A stretch of DNA of 64,000 nucleotides. Origin: Isochrysis galbana. Lineage: Eukaryota > Haptophyta > Isochrysidales > Isochrysidaceae. The notes beneath the pieces were generated by a model, which was given only the letters and a program-made list of their open reading frames with translations, made no database searches and was not told the origin of the DNA. The position numbers and the translations under genes were made by a program. Below, in pieces: positions 10,738 to 21,700 of the stretch (the stretch's first letter is position 1; the number at the start of each line of letters is the position of its first letter). The stretch lies in assembly GCA_018136815.1 (NCBI GenBank), contig CM030934.1, positions 6,964,573 through 7,028,572 of the forward strand, given 5' to 3'.

Positions 10738-11390
10738 GGGCGCGAGAGTTCACTTAAGAACCTACTAATAACTACGAACTGGTTTGGTAAATGTAGATCT
10801 GCATAAAATCCATCATTATATTGCTTTATACGTTGTATAACTGAGTCATGCAGAACACAAGGTATGAGTTTACGATTTTGAATCACGTTTCCGAATGCAG
10901 TCATGATTTCGTCAAATGTACTGTTTACCGTAATTCCACTTGCAAAATGGTAGAAGAATATTGCAGTTAAGAAGTGACCATTGTACTTTATAACGTCTTC
11001 CATGTTTCCAGCATTCACGTGACATATTTCGTCAATTACCTGATCTTTTCTTTCATGTGGTTGTGTGGTGAGATTATATAAAGTGTTGAGTGCAAATACG
11101 ATTTGCCAAAACTTGACGGTGCTCATAGGCGTATTAAACACCTCATACTCATCTAAGCCAGACATCCTCATCATTTCTTTATGCAAGTTTTTCTTTTTCT
11201 TGTAAAGCAAGTCAGAATAACCTTCTTTTTTATTATACACACGTCTTGCTTCTTTATAATGCTCATATATCTTGTTGAAGAGATCCGGATTTTCAATTAC
11301 CTCTTGTTTCGCGGTTTTATGTGCAAGGACTCTTTTTGCGAGTTCGTTGTGATTCATGTGTTTTTTGTGAACGAGTCGCTTCTCTGACAT
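10734..11390 (-). CDS. AT-rich ORF of unknown function, possibly viral
   Basis: A 218-residue ORF with a true ATG and a TGA that overlaps the next ORF's start (ATGA). The protein is rich in Lys, Asn, Ile and Tyr (for example KKKKNLHKEMM and VIQRIKQYNDGFYADL), unlike the Ala/Arg/Gly-rich host proteins around it, and the DNA is clearly AT-richer. I recognise no family. The tight ATGA overlap and composition resemble genes of large DNA viruses of algae, so an endogenous viral fragment is the leading idea, but no hallmark gene supports it here. The pyrimidine/purine tract seen at host gene starts is absent. An untranscribed but intact insertion is equally possible. Confidence 0.5.
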   Translation of the reverse strand: MSEKRLVHKKHMNHNELAKRVLAHKTAKQEVIENPDLFNKIYEHYKEARRVYNKKEGYSDLLYKKKKNLHKEMMRMSGLDEYEVFNTPMSTVKFWQIVFALNTLYNLTTQPHERKDQVIDEICHVNAGNMEDVIKYNGHFLTAIFFYHFASGITVNSTFDEIMTAFGNVIQNRKLIPCVLHDSVIQRIKQYNDGFYADLHLPNQFVVISRFLSELSRP

Positions 11391-12512
11391 GGATCAAAAC
11401 AAAAAAAGTTCCAGCCCTCCGCCCCTCCGCCCCTCCGCCCCTCCGCAACCAGGAGGTGACCGACTCGGAGGGCATGAATTGCTCATGGAAGCGATTCTCC
11501 TGGTCGTGCTTTCCAATCTACTCGTCGATTGCCGCCTCAGCTGGCAATGGGACGGGCACGCGTCGATAGTGCACGTATGTAGTATCGGCCCTCCTCAACG
11601 GGAGCGCATCGCGAACCTGTTCCGACAGCTGGGCATAGACTTCGTGGAGGAAACGCCCTGGTGATTGTCGGGGGGCGGTAGCGGTAGCCGGGATTCAACA
11701 ATCGAAACGTTTTACAACAAAAAAACTGGCACCGAATGAAGGCAAGGCGCCTGCGGCCTCTAGCCAGGGCCACGCCAGCCCAGGTGCCCGCGAGCCACGG
11801 CCTGAGCCATGCCCACAAAGCCATACGGACAGCACTCACCTCAACACCACACAGCACACCAGCACAACACAGCCGACATAGACAAGCCCACACACCACAC
11901 ACACCCAGAGCCACAAAGCTCTGTCTCCCATAGGGAAAGCCTCCGGGCTGAGCCCCTGGTAAATCCTCGCTCACATCAAACAACAAACAACTTCAACTTC
12001 ATTTGCTGCATCACGCTGTTGTTTTTTGTATTGCACAACAAGCAACAAGCAACAAGTTTTGTTCCAACCAACGGCAGCGTCAACTGCTGAACGCAATTGG
12101 TCGGTGTATGGCCAAATTCATTCTCAAGCGCGTTCGCGTATGGCCCATCATGTGGCAGATAAGTTGGTTTTTGTCACGAGTCCATGCATGTGCAAATGCG
12201 TGTGCAAAGCGCTGGTTGGCGTCCACATGTTCCGAAGAAGTGGGAGAGTGATGATAACAGCGATGAGCGATGAGGAGATGAGGACGATGAGGACGATTGG
12301 CTTGGTGATGATGCTGTGCACCCCAGTGCTGAGTGTATTCAGAAGTTGCTCATCTGAGGACCATATCTATATACCACACACCGGCATGTGTGAAAATCAC
12401 AAGATCGATCGCACTATCGACTATCGCACTACAGTAGACCACAGACTACAGATCACAGACCTGTATGCGTCGTCGCATTGTCTACTACTACTTCACTACT
12501 TCTACTTCTACT
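11391..12512. other. intergenic with low-complexity and element-like segments
   Basis: A 9-bp tandem (CCGCCCCTC, about 3 copies) lies near 11413-11446. The CACA-rich stretch at about 11736-11960 resembles the segment at 44500-44690, including the CCTCCGGGCTG(A/G)G(C/A)CCC end, so it is probably another fragment of the hairpin-leader element family. No gene is supported. Confidence 0.4.
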
Positions 12513-12622
12513 TCCAAATACGGGGGCAAACACGGAGGGGGTTTCAAATACGGCAAATATGGTCTGTATTTGGTCTTCGTACTAATACGGTGAATACGAA
12601 TACGTATTTCCCATCTAGATCT
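12513..12622 (+). mobile_element. MITE fragment related to the 25.7-kb element
   Basis: An AT-rich block built of AAATACG/CGTATTT pieces ends in GTATTTCCCATCTAG, the same terminal sequence as the element at 25677-25930. The left end lacks the CCTAGATGGG terminus, so this is a truncated or diverged copy. It is followed by a short GATCTA repeat and a (TATCCC)n run. Confidence 0.5.
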
Positions 12623-12837
12623 AGATCTAGGCCCGTGCCCCTCCCTATCCCTATCCCTATCCCGTATCTACAGTATCTAGAAGGAAGCCTGACGAATTGT
12701 GATGGCCCATAGGGCCTGAGGGCAATGAGGAGGGAGGCATGCCGGCGGCAGGCGCGGCTGAGGAGACGACTTCGGAGACGCTGACGGGCTGAGGCCCGTC
12801 AGCAGAGGAAGGCGGGCAGGCGGGCTTTCACTGCACG

Positions 12838-13160
12838 CACTCAACTAGTTGACTCCACGCAGAACAAGTTGACCCCACCCTAAACAAGTTGACTCCACAC
12901 TCAACAAGTTGACTCCACACTGAACAAGTTGACTCCACGCTGAACCAGGTGACTCTACCCTCAACGAGTTGACTCCACACACTGAACACGTTGACTCCAC
13001 GCACTGAACACGTTGACTCCACACCCTCGACAAGTTGACTGCACACACGCAACATGTTGACTCCCCGCTCAACAAGTTGACTCTGCCCTCAACAAGTTGA
13101 CTTCAGACACTGAAGAAGTTAACTCCACACACTGAACGAGCTGACTCCGCACACTGAGCT
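12838..13160 (+). repeat. TTGACTCC minisatellite
   Basis: About 14 imperfect units of 20-27 bp with consensus AACAAGTTGACTCCACACTG. Nearly every unit keeps the TTGACT core while spacer length and sequence vary. The array lies upstream of the long GA microsatellite and about 1.6 kb before the oxygenase gene. The core contains TGACTC (bZIP/GCN4-type half site) and TTGAC (W-box core); whether anything binds is unknown. Confidence 0.85.
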
Positions 13161-13494
13161 CTAGCGCGTGCACCTTCGCCGCCTGCCACAGGTGACAGGT
13201 GCGGCCAGCGACCAACTCTGCCAACTTGTCAGTCGCCGCGCCGACCCTGCCGCCCTCTTCCAATGAAAGCCGGCGCTCCACCTCTGTGCGGTGCTGGCGC
13301 GCCGTACCGACCGCCCTCCCTCTTCGTTCCCAGCCCCACCACCTTTGGCTCTCACCGACGCTTGCCGCTCCTCCAGCCGCCACCTGACCTGCACCTGGCT
13401 GCTCAGCGCACCGCCCCTGTTCTCGCCATCTGAGCCGCCGCCGCCCACCATCTATTTCCGCCGTCCTCCCTTCCTTCCCCACCGCTGCTTCCCG

Positions 13495-14163
<669 letters not shown>

Positions 14164-14166
<3 letters not shown>

Positions 14167-14400
14167 CCCCCGTTTGCTCTCGGGGGATTTCCTTTCCCCC
14201 CGATAGCTACTGGGGGATCCGCTTACGGCTTACGGCACCCCCCATGAGCAATCTCCCAACAGCTCTCGGGGGATTTTCTCGGTCCCCCGATAGCTCTCGG
14301 TGGGGCTGTTGGCGATCGGGAGAAAATTTCCCCCCGATAGCTCCAGGGGGCCCCCGAGAGCTCCTGGGGGGCGTTGGCTCCTGGGGGGTAACATATAGAT
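14164..14400. repeat. cluster of GC-rich inverted repeats
   Basis: Several copies of CCCCCGATAGCT and AGCTCTCGGGGGATTT alternate in both orientations, so the segment can fold into several overlapping hairpins. It separates the GA microsatellite from the C/T tract of the next gene. Confidence 0.6.
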
Positions 14401-14514
14401 AGGAGCAGGGAGTATGAATCTTCAATTGAGGAAAAAGTAAAATTAGCGCAGGGCAGGAGGTGGGCGGGGGAGCGGGGGGGCGCGAGCGGGAGAGAGTGCA
14501 GTGGCGAGCGGTCG

Positions 14515-14770
14515 CTTCTGTCTTCCGTCTGCCCCTCCCCTCCCTTCCCCTCCCTTCCCCTCTCTTCCCCTCCCCTCCCTTCTCCTTCCCTCGCTTCCCA
14601 CGAACCCCCCCCATCCTCTCCCCCTAGCAGTCTTTTTCCTCCTTACGTGCCCTCTGCCTAAGAGAGAGGGCGTGCTCCCCCCCCCCCCCCTTCCCGCTCG
14701 TCTCCATCCCCCTCCTTTCCTCGATCCTCCCCTGCCCCTCTCCCCCCCCCCCCCCTCCCCCTTTCTTTCA
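14515..14770 (+). promoter_or_regulatory. polypyrimidine tract upstream of the oxygenase gene
   Basis: About 250 bp dominated by CCCCTCCCTTCCC-type sequence ends 12 bp before the ATG at 14782. It has the same placement as the tracts before other genes in the window. Confidence 0.5.
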
Positions 14771-14781
14771 TATCGGCAGCT

Positions 14782-16197
14782 ATGCAGCATCCCAGCAAGA
14801 GGGCGCGCGTCGAGCCGAAGCTCGTCTTGCCGGCAGAGCATGCCCTCTCCCTCAAGCTCGCAGCAGAAGCTGAGGAACTTGCCCGTCAGCCACCTCGTGG
14901 AGTTCTGCACTGCTGTGTGCTGAGTAAAGGCTTGGTGGAAATCCTCCTACATGTGGGCTCGGCGTCTGGCTTTGGAGCCCGCGACTGGCCCCTGCTTGTG
15001 GGAGGGCAGGGCGTGGGTGATGACCCCGACATCGCGGCCGCCATTGGAGCATCGCCACGTTCTCCCATTGCAGTCCGGTTTGGCGTGCTCATTCCACTTG
15101 ATCAGGTTGACGACGCCGGCTTCTGCGACTCCTCGTTCTGGGATTCGCCCGGGTTAAGAGAGAGCCCGACCCTGAAGCGCATCGTAGAGCGTGCCATCGA
15201 GTGGCTCGAAGTCCCTCCGGAGGGCGCAGATCTGCGTGAACGATGGATGCGTGCGGGAGAATTGGCAGCCGCAAAAGCGGCAACTATCGCGACGTATCGC
15301 AGGCAAGCCCGCGCTGCCAATTTGCTGAGTGAAGTTGGGCTTCTGCGCGCGGAATGGTTTTGCAACTCAGAGGTTGGAAAGCTGCTCTGTCCCCCGGCCA
15401 TGTGTCCTGAAGACGCAGTCCTTGCTGCATCGAGAGCGGCCGCCTTTGTTGCGCCTCCTGTGCCGGACGCACTTGTGATGGCGCTGGTGCCTGAGCCAAT
15501 GGGTGAGGGTATCTATAGGTTCCAGCTCTTTACGCCTACTTTTTGCGAGATGCTGATGGCGGAAATCCGCGCATTTGAGGCTACCACACTCCCTCGCCGC
15601 CGACCCAATTCAATGAATCGTGGCGGCGTCGTGCTCTCCGACATAGGCATGGAACCTTTGATGAGTGAGCTGACAAGAAGGCTAGTCGCACCACTTGCCG
15701 AGGCCTTTTACGGTGATAGCGAGGCTTTTGGACGTTCGATCGACCACCACCATTCATTTATCGTGGCTTATCGGCACGCCGAGGGGGATAAAGGGCTTGA
15801 TCTGCACCACGACGCCTCTGAGGTTACGCTAAATGTTTGTTTAGGTGGGGATTTCAAGGGGGGTGCACTTCGTTTCTGTGGGCAGTTTGGAGCTTCATCT
15901 CACCGCAAGACGCACTGTGTTGCTGACCATTCAGTGGGCTGGGCCATTCTCCACCTAGGACGGCAGAGACACGGCGCAGACGATATTGAGAGAGGCGAAC
16001 GGCTGAATCTCATTGTTTGGGCTCGTTCAAGCGCATTCCGCTCTGCTGCAGCATACGGGCACATTGCCCCTGATGGTTATCCCAAAGCGGCAGAAGTAGG
16101 CGAGCCCGATCGACTATGTCTAAGCCAAAGCAACGACGATGACTACGAGGAACAAGTGAGGTTGTGGGAGCGGCGTCAACGAGAGAAGAACACGTGA
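14782..16197 (+). CDS. 2-oxoglutarate/Fe(II) oxygenase, OGFOD2-like
   Basis: A 471-residue single-exon protein. The C-terminal part is a double-stranded beta-helix dioxygenase: LDLHHDASEVTLNVCLGG gives the H-x-D pair (H342, D344), GGALRF follows, and LGRQRHGADDIERGERLNLIVW supplies the distal H397 and the 2-oxoglutarate-binding R407. The closest family I know is the OGFOD2 group of prolyl-hydroxylase-related proteins, which share the TLNVCLG and RHGA...GER.NLI.W motifs. The N-terminal 240 residues have no motif I recognise, apart from a possible basic signal (KRARVEPK) near the start. No signal peptide is seen, so a cytosolic or nuclear site is likely. All catalytic residues are present, so it is probably active. 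The substrate is unknown. Confidence 0.88.
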   Translation: MQHPSKRARVEPKLVLPAEHALSLKLAAEAEELARQPPRGVLHCCVLSKGLVEILLHVGSASGFGARDWPLLVGGQGVGDDPDIAAAIGASPRSPIAVRFGVLIPLDQVDDAGFCDSSFWDSPGLRESPTLKRIVERAIEWLEVPPEGADLRERWMRAGELAAAKAATIATYRRQARAANLLSEVGLLRAEWFCNSEVGKLLCPPAMCPEDAVLAASRAAAFVAPPVPDALVMALVPEPMGEGIYRFQLFTPTFCEMLMAEIRAFEATTLPRRRPNSMNRGGVVLSDIGMEPLMSELTRRLVAPLAEAFYGDSEAFGRSIDHHHSFIVAYRHAEGDKGLDLHHDASEVTLNVCLGGDFKGGALRFCGQFGASSHRKTHCVADHSVGWAILHLGRQRHGADDIERGERLNLIVWARSSAFRSAAAYGHIAPDGYPKAAEVGEPDRLCLSQSNDDDYEEQVRLWERRQREKNT

Positions 16198-18414
16198 TGT
16201 GGCATGCCTGCCAAGATGCGAATCACCAAGTCCGACCAACGTCCAACGCGCGCCGGCGGCAATGATTGATGTGTGTGTGCGCGCTCTTGGCATCTCCTTA
16301 GCTGGGCTCGATGGTCTTGTTACTTCCACACTCCTACGACACTTCACCGAACGGACCGCAAGTTCACAGCCCATCAAATCGTGCACTCTTCTAGGCGTAC
16401 TAAATGTAGGAGTTATATCATCATTCTGATGGCACCTCGCCGACTGGCTAGGTGTACTATTGTTGTTGGTGCTTGCTTCGCTGACCTCAGAAAATGCATA
16501 GATCGCGTAGACATACGACTCGCAAGCCAATACAATGCCAGCTAATGCTTTCCAATACCTAGATAGGTGAATGGGCTGTGTTTGTGACTTCTTGCTTCTT
16601 GACAGCTGGCTCTATGTCTAGGTCATTTTTCACTTTGAAGCATCACTTTCCGCCCGTTCCGAGATCATCAAATGTGGTTTATGATCTCTGGCTGAGGCCC
16701 GTTTGACGCTTACCGCGCCGAGCTATTGCCGCGTTACGCTATCACCCACACACCACTCCTCTCTCTGGCCCCCTGTCAGAGGCCGATGCTCGTGCTTCCA
16801 CTGCTTGCGCTTGGGAACGAGTCGCGAAGGCGCACCGGCGGCTAGCGCGGCGCATGGTTCATCCGGGGAGCCCGGAACGGGCTCATCGGGGGAACGGGGG
16901 AGGCCAAGGACGGGCATTTGATATGGACGGGAGAAGTGCACGGAACGCGAATCGGAGTGACGGAGAGCGCGAGGCGCGAGGGAGGGCGCGGCAAGCAGAT
17001 ACTGCCGGTTTGGGACTCGTAGGGACTCGTAGACTCGAAAGGGTTACTCGGAAGACTCGGGGCTTGCTTGGGGTACTCAGGGGGTCTGCAGGCCACCAAC
17101 CGGCGCTGAACTGAAACAACACCACACAATCCAACCCTCTGCACTCCGACATTAACAGTATAAGGCCGGAAACATACGTTAAACGCCCCCCCCAGATGAG
17201 CAGAGACGGGAGTGCGGAGTGCCCACGAGAAACCGAGGGCAGAGAGAGGGAGAGAGGGAGAGAACGAGGGCTCGAGGGTCAAAACACAAAACACAATTCG
17301 GATTCATCGGCTCGAGCACTACGGAATAAAAGCCGACGGCGGGGGGGAGGAAACTGCGGAGGGGGGGCCACTGCACATGCACATGCATGGACATGCATGC
17401 GTCAACTAACTGCGGCCAATAGCACGCCAGCAACTAGAGCCTAGCGCTAGACGATCTTGCCACGTCGATCTTGCCAATCTCATCCGAACCCTTGCCCTTG
17501 CTTAGTCTTTGCACGTTGATGGTATGCAATAGCAATAGAGCTCATTATTTTCACTTTATTTGCATCTTGCTGGCGTCCTACGACCTATGACTATGAAAAA
17601 TGTAAGGCGACTGTCGCCCAAGGATAGCATGCATGCGAACTTGAACTTGGCTGAATACGTAACATGCACAAGGAACTCCTAGAAGCATTCTACACTAGTA
17701 GGAAAAAAAGATCGACGTTCTGAAGTGGACGACTGGCCTCCGGCAAGCATGAAATTTCTATGCTGTAACACGATGCGCATGCGGAGCGTTGTGGTGCGGT
17801 GTACCTAGCGTCTACCTAGCGTGCAGGATGGCTGCCTACCTAGCCAAATTGTGCTCACTGTGTGGTCGACGAGGTGAGGGTAATGCGCCCATTCCTGCGC
17901 CACGAGTGGTCACACATCCAACTTACATATGATGAGGTCCGCGTATCCGCTCAAATGAGTGCGCAACCTCCCGATCCACCTCATGAAGATGAGCAATCGC
18001 GTTGACGTTCTCGTGAGCGCGCTTGAAGGTGAGCACGAATGTTCCGTTAGCAAGCACGACACGTAGCAGAAGGCCCAGCGCACACAACACGATGTGGCGA
18101 GGAGCAGAGTCGAGCGGCAGAGTCGCTTACTGAAGGAAGGCAGAGATGGCGGGCGGCGGGGGCACCTCACGCGGTTCATGCACACGCACTTGAAGCGAGG
18201 GGTTGAACGACACTGCACAAACCACGACGACAAGTTTGGAAGAAGGGTAGGATCGGCACCCCCGAGTGGAGCGAGAAACACCCAGCGAGGACTGAGCGGC
18301 GACGGCGAGGTGCAAGGCTGACGAGGGCCTGGGCACTGAGCACTGGCAATGGATCCGCAGAATTCGCCTGCGTGCCTGCGCGGTAAGCTCGTGGTCGCGC
18401 CGCTGCAGCAGACG
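16198..18414. other. intergenic, one dispersed repeat
   Basis: No supported gene occurs in these 2.2 kb. The segment around 16815-16885 (CGCGAAGG, GCACCGGCGGCTAGCGCGGC, then CCGGGGAGCCCGG) recurs at about 43820-43895 and 56908-56950. The rest is unique, with short GAGA and CATG-rich patches near 17230-17400. Confidence 0.45.
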
Positions 18415-21400
18415 TCAGATCAGAGGGGCTGCAAGCGGATTGCGCGCGGCCATGGCCATCTTGACCGCTCGCGTATGCCGCCGCTGGCTCTGCCGTCGTT
18501 GTCTCCTCGATGTGCGGACACAGCAAAGGCAGCAGACTACGCACGACACCAGTATAGCACCGCTGAGGAGCACGAGGCCCGTCGGCGAGACGTACGGGCA
18601 CGCGGGACAGGCGTCTTCGTCCGACGCTCTTGGCAGGTGGTGGAGCGACCAGGGGGGCGGCGGCTGGCGCGGCAGGCTGCGCACGTGCGAACTGAGGATC
18701 TGCGCAAGGGTGGGCGCGTCGGGCGCGCCCGGAAAGTGCTTGGCGAGGTCTGGGAAGAGATATGTGGAGGGCTGGCCGTCGGGCTGGATGTTGGGCGTTG
18801 CATCCATTGCTTTGGTGAAGTCCCACTGTGGCGACGGGCCGATTTTGGTGCCGCCCTCGCCGCGCTCGGCCATCTCGGCATCAGCGTCCATCTTGAAGGT
18901 CCAGAAGTATGAACCGAGCGCTGAGGAGAAAGCGAGCATCTGCGCATCGACAAAGGTCTGGGTTACGCGGGCGCCGCCCGGGTCAACGGCCAAGGCCCAC
19001 TCGCCCACCACCATTGGGTGATGCGACTGGTGCTGCAGGATGCGGCATCCAAAGCCGCGCGCTGCTTGCACTATCTTGTCCTCGGCGGTGGCGGCGGTGA
19101 ATCCGTCGAAGGCTGTGTACATGTGTACATCGAGCGCCACGTTGTAAAAGCGCGGCTCACGCAGTTCTGACGCCCATGCCCAAAAGTCGAACCAATAGAG
19201 AACACAAAAGACAAGCACCACGTCGACGCGATGGGCGCGCACGATGTCGTAGGCCTCCTCGTAGTAGCGGAGCAGCTTGGGACGCATGGCGTCTTCCGTC
19301 GGCGCTGTGTAGAGATCGCCCGGCTCGTTGAGCAGCTCGATGCCCCAAAGCGCGTCGTGGTTGCCGAATCGCTCCATCAGCCTGCGCACCACTGCGAGTG
19401 AGTTGTTCACCGAGAAGAGGTGCCATTCCGCAACGCCTGCGCAGCCCGAGTGGTCTTTGCCGTTTTGGCCGCCGGGACCGCCGTGCAGGTCGAGGAGCAC
19501 CGACATCTGGCGCTCGGCCGCCCAGTCAAGCACCCGGCCAATGGCCGCTAAACCCGGCGTCGGGCCTGGCGCCATGCGCGACCACGCCTTACCGCTGCCC
19601 GCATCAGGCAACTCAGGGGGCTCGAGCACGTCCCACCAACCCAGCGGCAGCCGCACCGCATTGATGCCGTGCAGGGCCATCCAGTCAAAGTGCGCAGCGG
19701 AGAACCAGTGAGACAGGTGCGCCTCCATCGCTGCGTCAGCAGCAGTATGCGTGGGCCCTGTTGTGGCCGGGGCGGCAGGTGACGCGGGCGACGAGGTGGG
19801 TGCGGGTGCCGGAGGGGTTGAAAATAATGGGAGCACATCGGCTCCTGGCTCTACAACGAGTGCTTCGCCACCGCTCGTGTCGCCCGGCGAGAACCTGCTG
19901 ATCTCGTTGGCGGCGGCGGAAAAGTCGCAGAGGGAGAGCGAGGTGACGTTGGTATAGTCGCGCTCGGGGATGAGCCACGCGCCGAGATTGACACCACTAA
20001 TCGGGTGGGGACCAGGAGAAGTGGTGGGCTTGTGGAGAGAGGGGGGGAAATGGCAGGCGCGCTGTGGGTGTGCTCGCCGCAGGGGTTGGCAGCCACGCGT
20101 ACCGGAGCGGCTCCACCTCCTCGATAACGAATTCGGCGTGAGGCGTCGGTTCGGAAGTGCCGGTATAACCCTCAAGCCGGAGCGCGCCCGAATTGGGGTC
20201 GACCACCACCGCCCGCCCACCACCCATCCAATCGTCAGCCCCGTGCACACCGTGCCTGCCGGGCGCTCGCAGCTTCACCCGGCCCAGCTCGCGGCCGTAT
20301 ACACCACGCGGCCGACGGCGCCCAGCAGCGTCAGCTGCGTCATACAAGCCATCTGGCTCAAGCAGCAGCTCAGCCACAAGCGCGGTGGCCACGCTCGAGC
20401 GGCGAGCGGCAGATGCGAGGCCACCCACCCACCAGCCATGCCCTGTCAAGTTGCTCCAATGCATCCCAAAGTCGTCCCAAGTGCGGTTGGGATTCCACCT
20501 GAGCGAGTAGAGGCCGGGCTGTAGGTGAGAACATGCGTGCTTGAGCGCTTGCGCCGGGCCTCGATAAGGCGCTCACCACTCGAAGGACTGGTTCTGTCCT
20601 AGCACGGTGCCGATCTTTTCTAAGAAGACGGTACGCCAGCCGACTGCCACGAAGCCCTGAGCGTCTTCCACGCGCGAGAGAAGTTCCCACTGTGCGTGCC
20701 GGTCCGGCTGCTCGCGCAACTGCGCCGTCCCTGCCAGTGTGATGTTAGCGTTGCCCTTGCGCGCACCGTTTACCTCGCTGGCGTCGTAGAGCTCAAACGT
20801 GCCTCCGTGCAGCCAAGGCACTGGCCCGCCCACGAAGAGCTCGCCCTCAAGCGGCTCGACCAGCCCGTCCCAGCCGCCACGCCAGCCGGTGGCTTGGCGG
20901 CAGGCGTCCGCCTCGCGCCGTGTCATCACGCGCACGTACCCCCCTGTGTGCACCTCGCGCAGCATTACGCGCCGGCCTGCAGCACGTCGCGGCGCGCCGG
21001 GCGAGCTGGATGGCCACTGACCACGCCGTACCGCCGAGTAGAGGTCATACAGCTGCAGCCCATACTGCCAGCGGCGCAGGAACCCGAGCTGATCAACGGT
21101 CCATGAGCGCGACGAGTCCCACGTGCGTCCGACGGCGCGCGCACTCCGCCGGCCGATGACGGCGACGGCGTCGCGCTCGCCCAGCATCATGAAGCCGACG
21201 CCTGTGCAGGGCGTCATAGTGAATGGAGGGATGGGCGTTTGCTCGAGCCAGCGGGCTGGTGCTTGCGCGACGGGCGGCCTGCTTGCCTGCGAATGCCATA
21301 AGAAGCACGAGCAACCCAAGCTTGGGAAGCATACGCGCGTTGTCCTCTTCCGCGTCCGCCTCATCTGCTGAACGGAAGCGCAGAAAGGTCGTCCGCCCTG

Positions 21401-21527
21401 TGCGCTGGTGGCGCTCAGTTGGTGAGAGCTTCGTGGAGAGGGAGTTGGAGGAGCGCTGGCGGCGCGGAGAGCCCACGATGGAGCGCGGAGAGCCGGTGGG
21501 AGAGACGAGTGGAGAGGAAAGGTTCAT
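18415..21527 (-). CDS. membrane-attached exo-beta-1,3-glucanase-like protein (fascin-like + GH5)
   Basis: Four exons (21527-21335, 21255-20577, 20498-20103, 19996-18415; introns of 79, 78 and 106 nt, all GT-AG with matching phases) give 949 residues. Exons 2-3 hold a fascin-like beta-trefoil region (FVAVGWRTVFLEKIGTVLG), as in plant and fungal relatives. Exon 4 is a glycoside hydrolase family 5 barrel resembling exo-beta-1,3-glucanases: RGVNLGAWLIPE across the splice, INAVRLPLGWW, VLLDLHGGPGGQNG, LLNEP (acid/base E647) and VVGEW (nucleophile E755). A Ser/Pro/Ala-rich insert of about 60 residues follows the first strand. Residues 896-916 form a membrane helix with a basic tail. Expected substrates are beta-1,3-glucans (laminarin, callose). 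The N-terminus is uncertain: ATG 21527 follows the C/T tract, but ATG 21364 is an alternative, and a hydrophobic LGLLVLLMAFAG lies in another frame inside intron 1. Confidence 0.8.
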
Positions 21528-21700
21528 TGGCAAGATGGGGGAGGAGGAGGGAAGGGAGGGAGGGAGGGGGGGGGGGAGGGCGCGGAGACGCGGACGGGGA
21601 CGGAGGACGGCGCGCCCTGAGAGTGAGAAGGTCAAACGAGAGAGAGAAAGAGAAGAGAGAGAAGCGCAGTAGCTAAAGTAGAGAGAGAAGAGACAGGAAG
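21528..21700 (-). promoter_or_regulatory. polypyrimidine tract upstream of the GH5 gene
   Basis: G/A-rich on the plus strand, hence C/T-rich on the gene strand, reaching to the ATG at 21527. Confidence 0.45.

Noticed and set aside
12640..12665. (TATCCC)n run as a telomeric or regulatory repeat
   Set aside because: Only about four short units following a MITE fragment; most likely a simple repeat.
12838..13160. CRISPR-like reading of the TTGACTCC array
   Set aside because: Units are too short, spacers are not unique sequences of constant length, and the setting is a eukaryotic nuclear genome.
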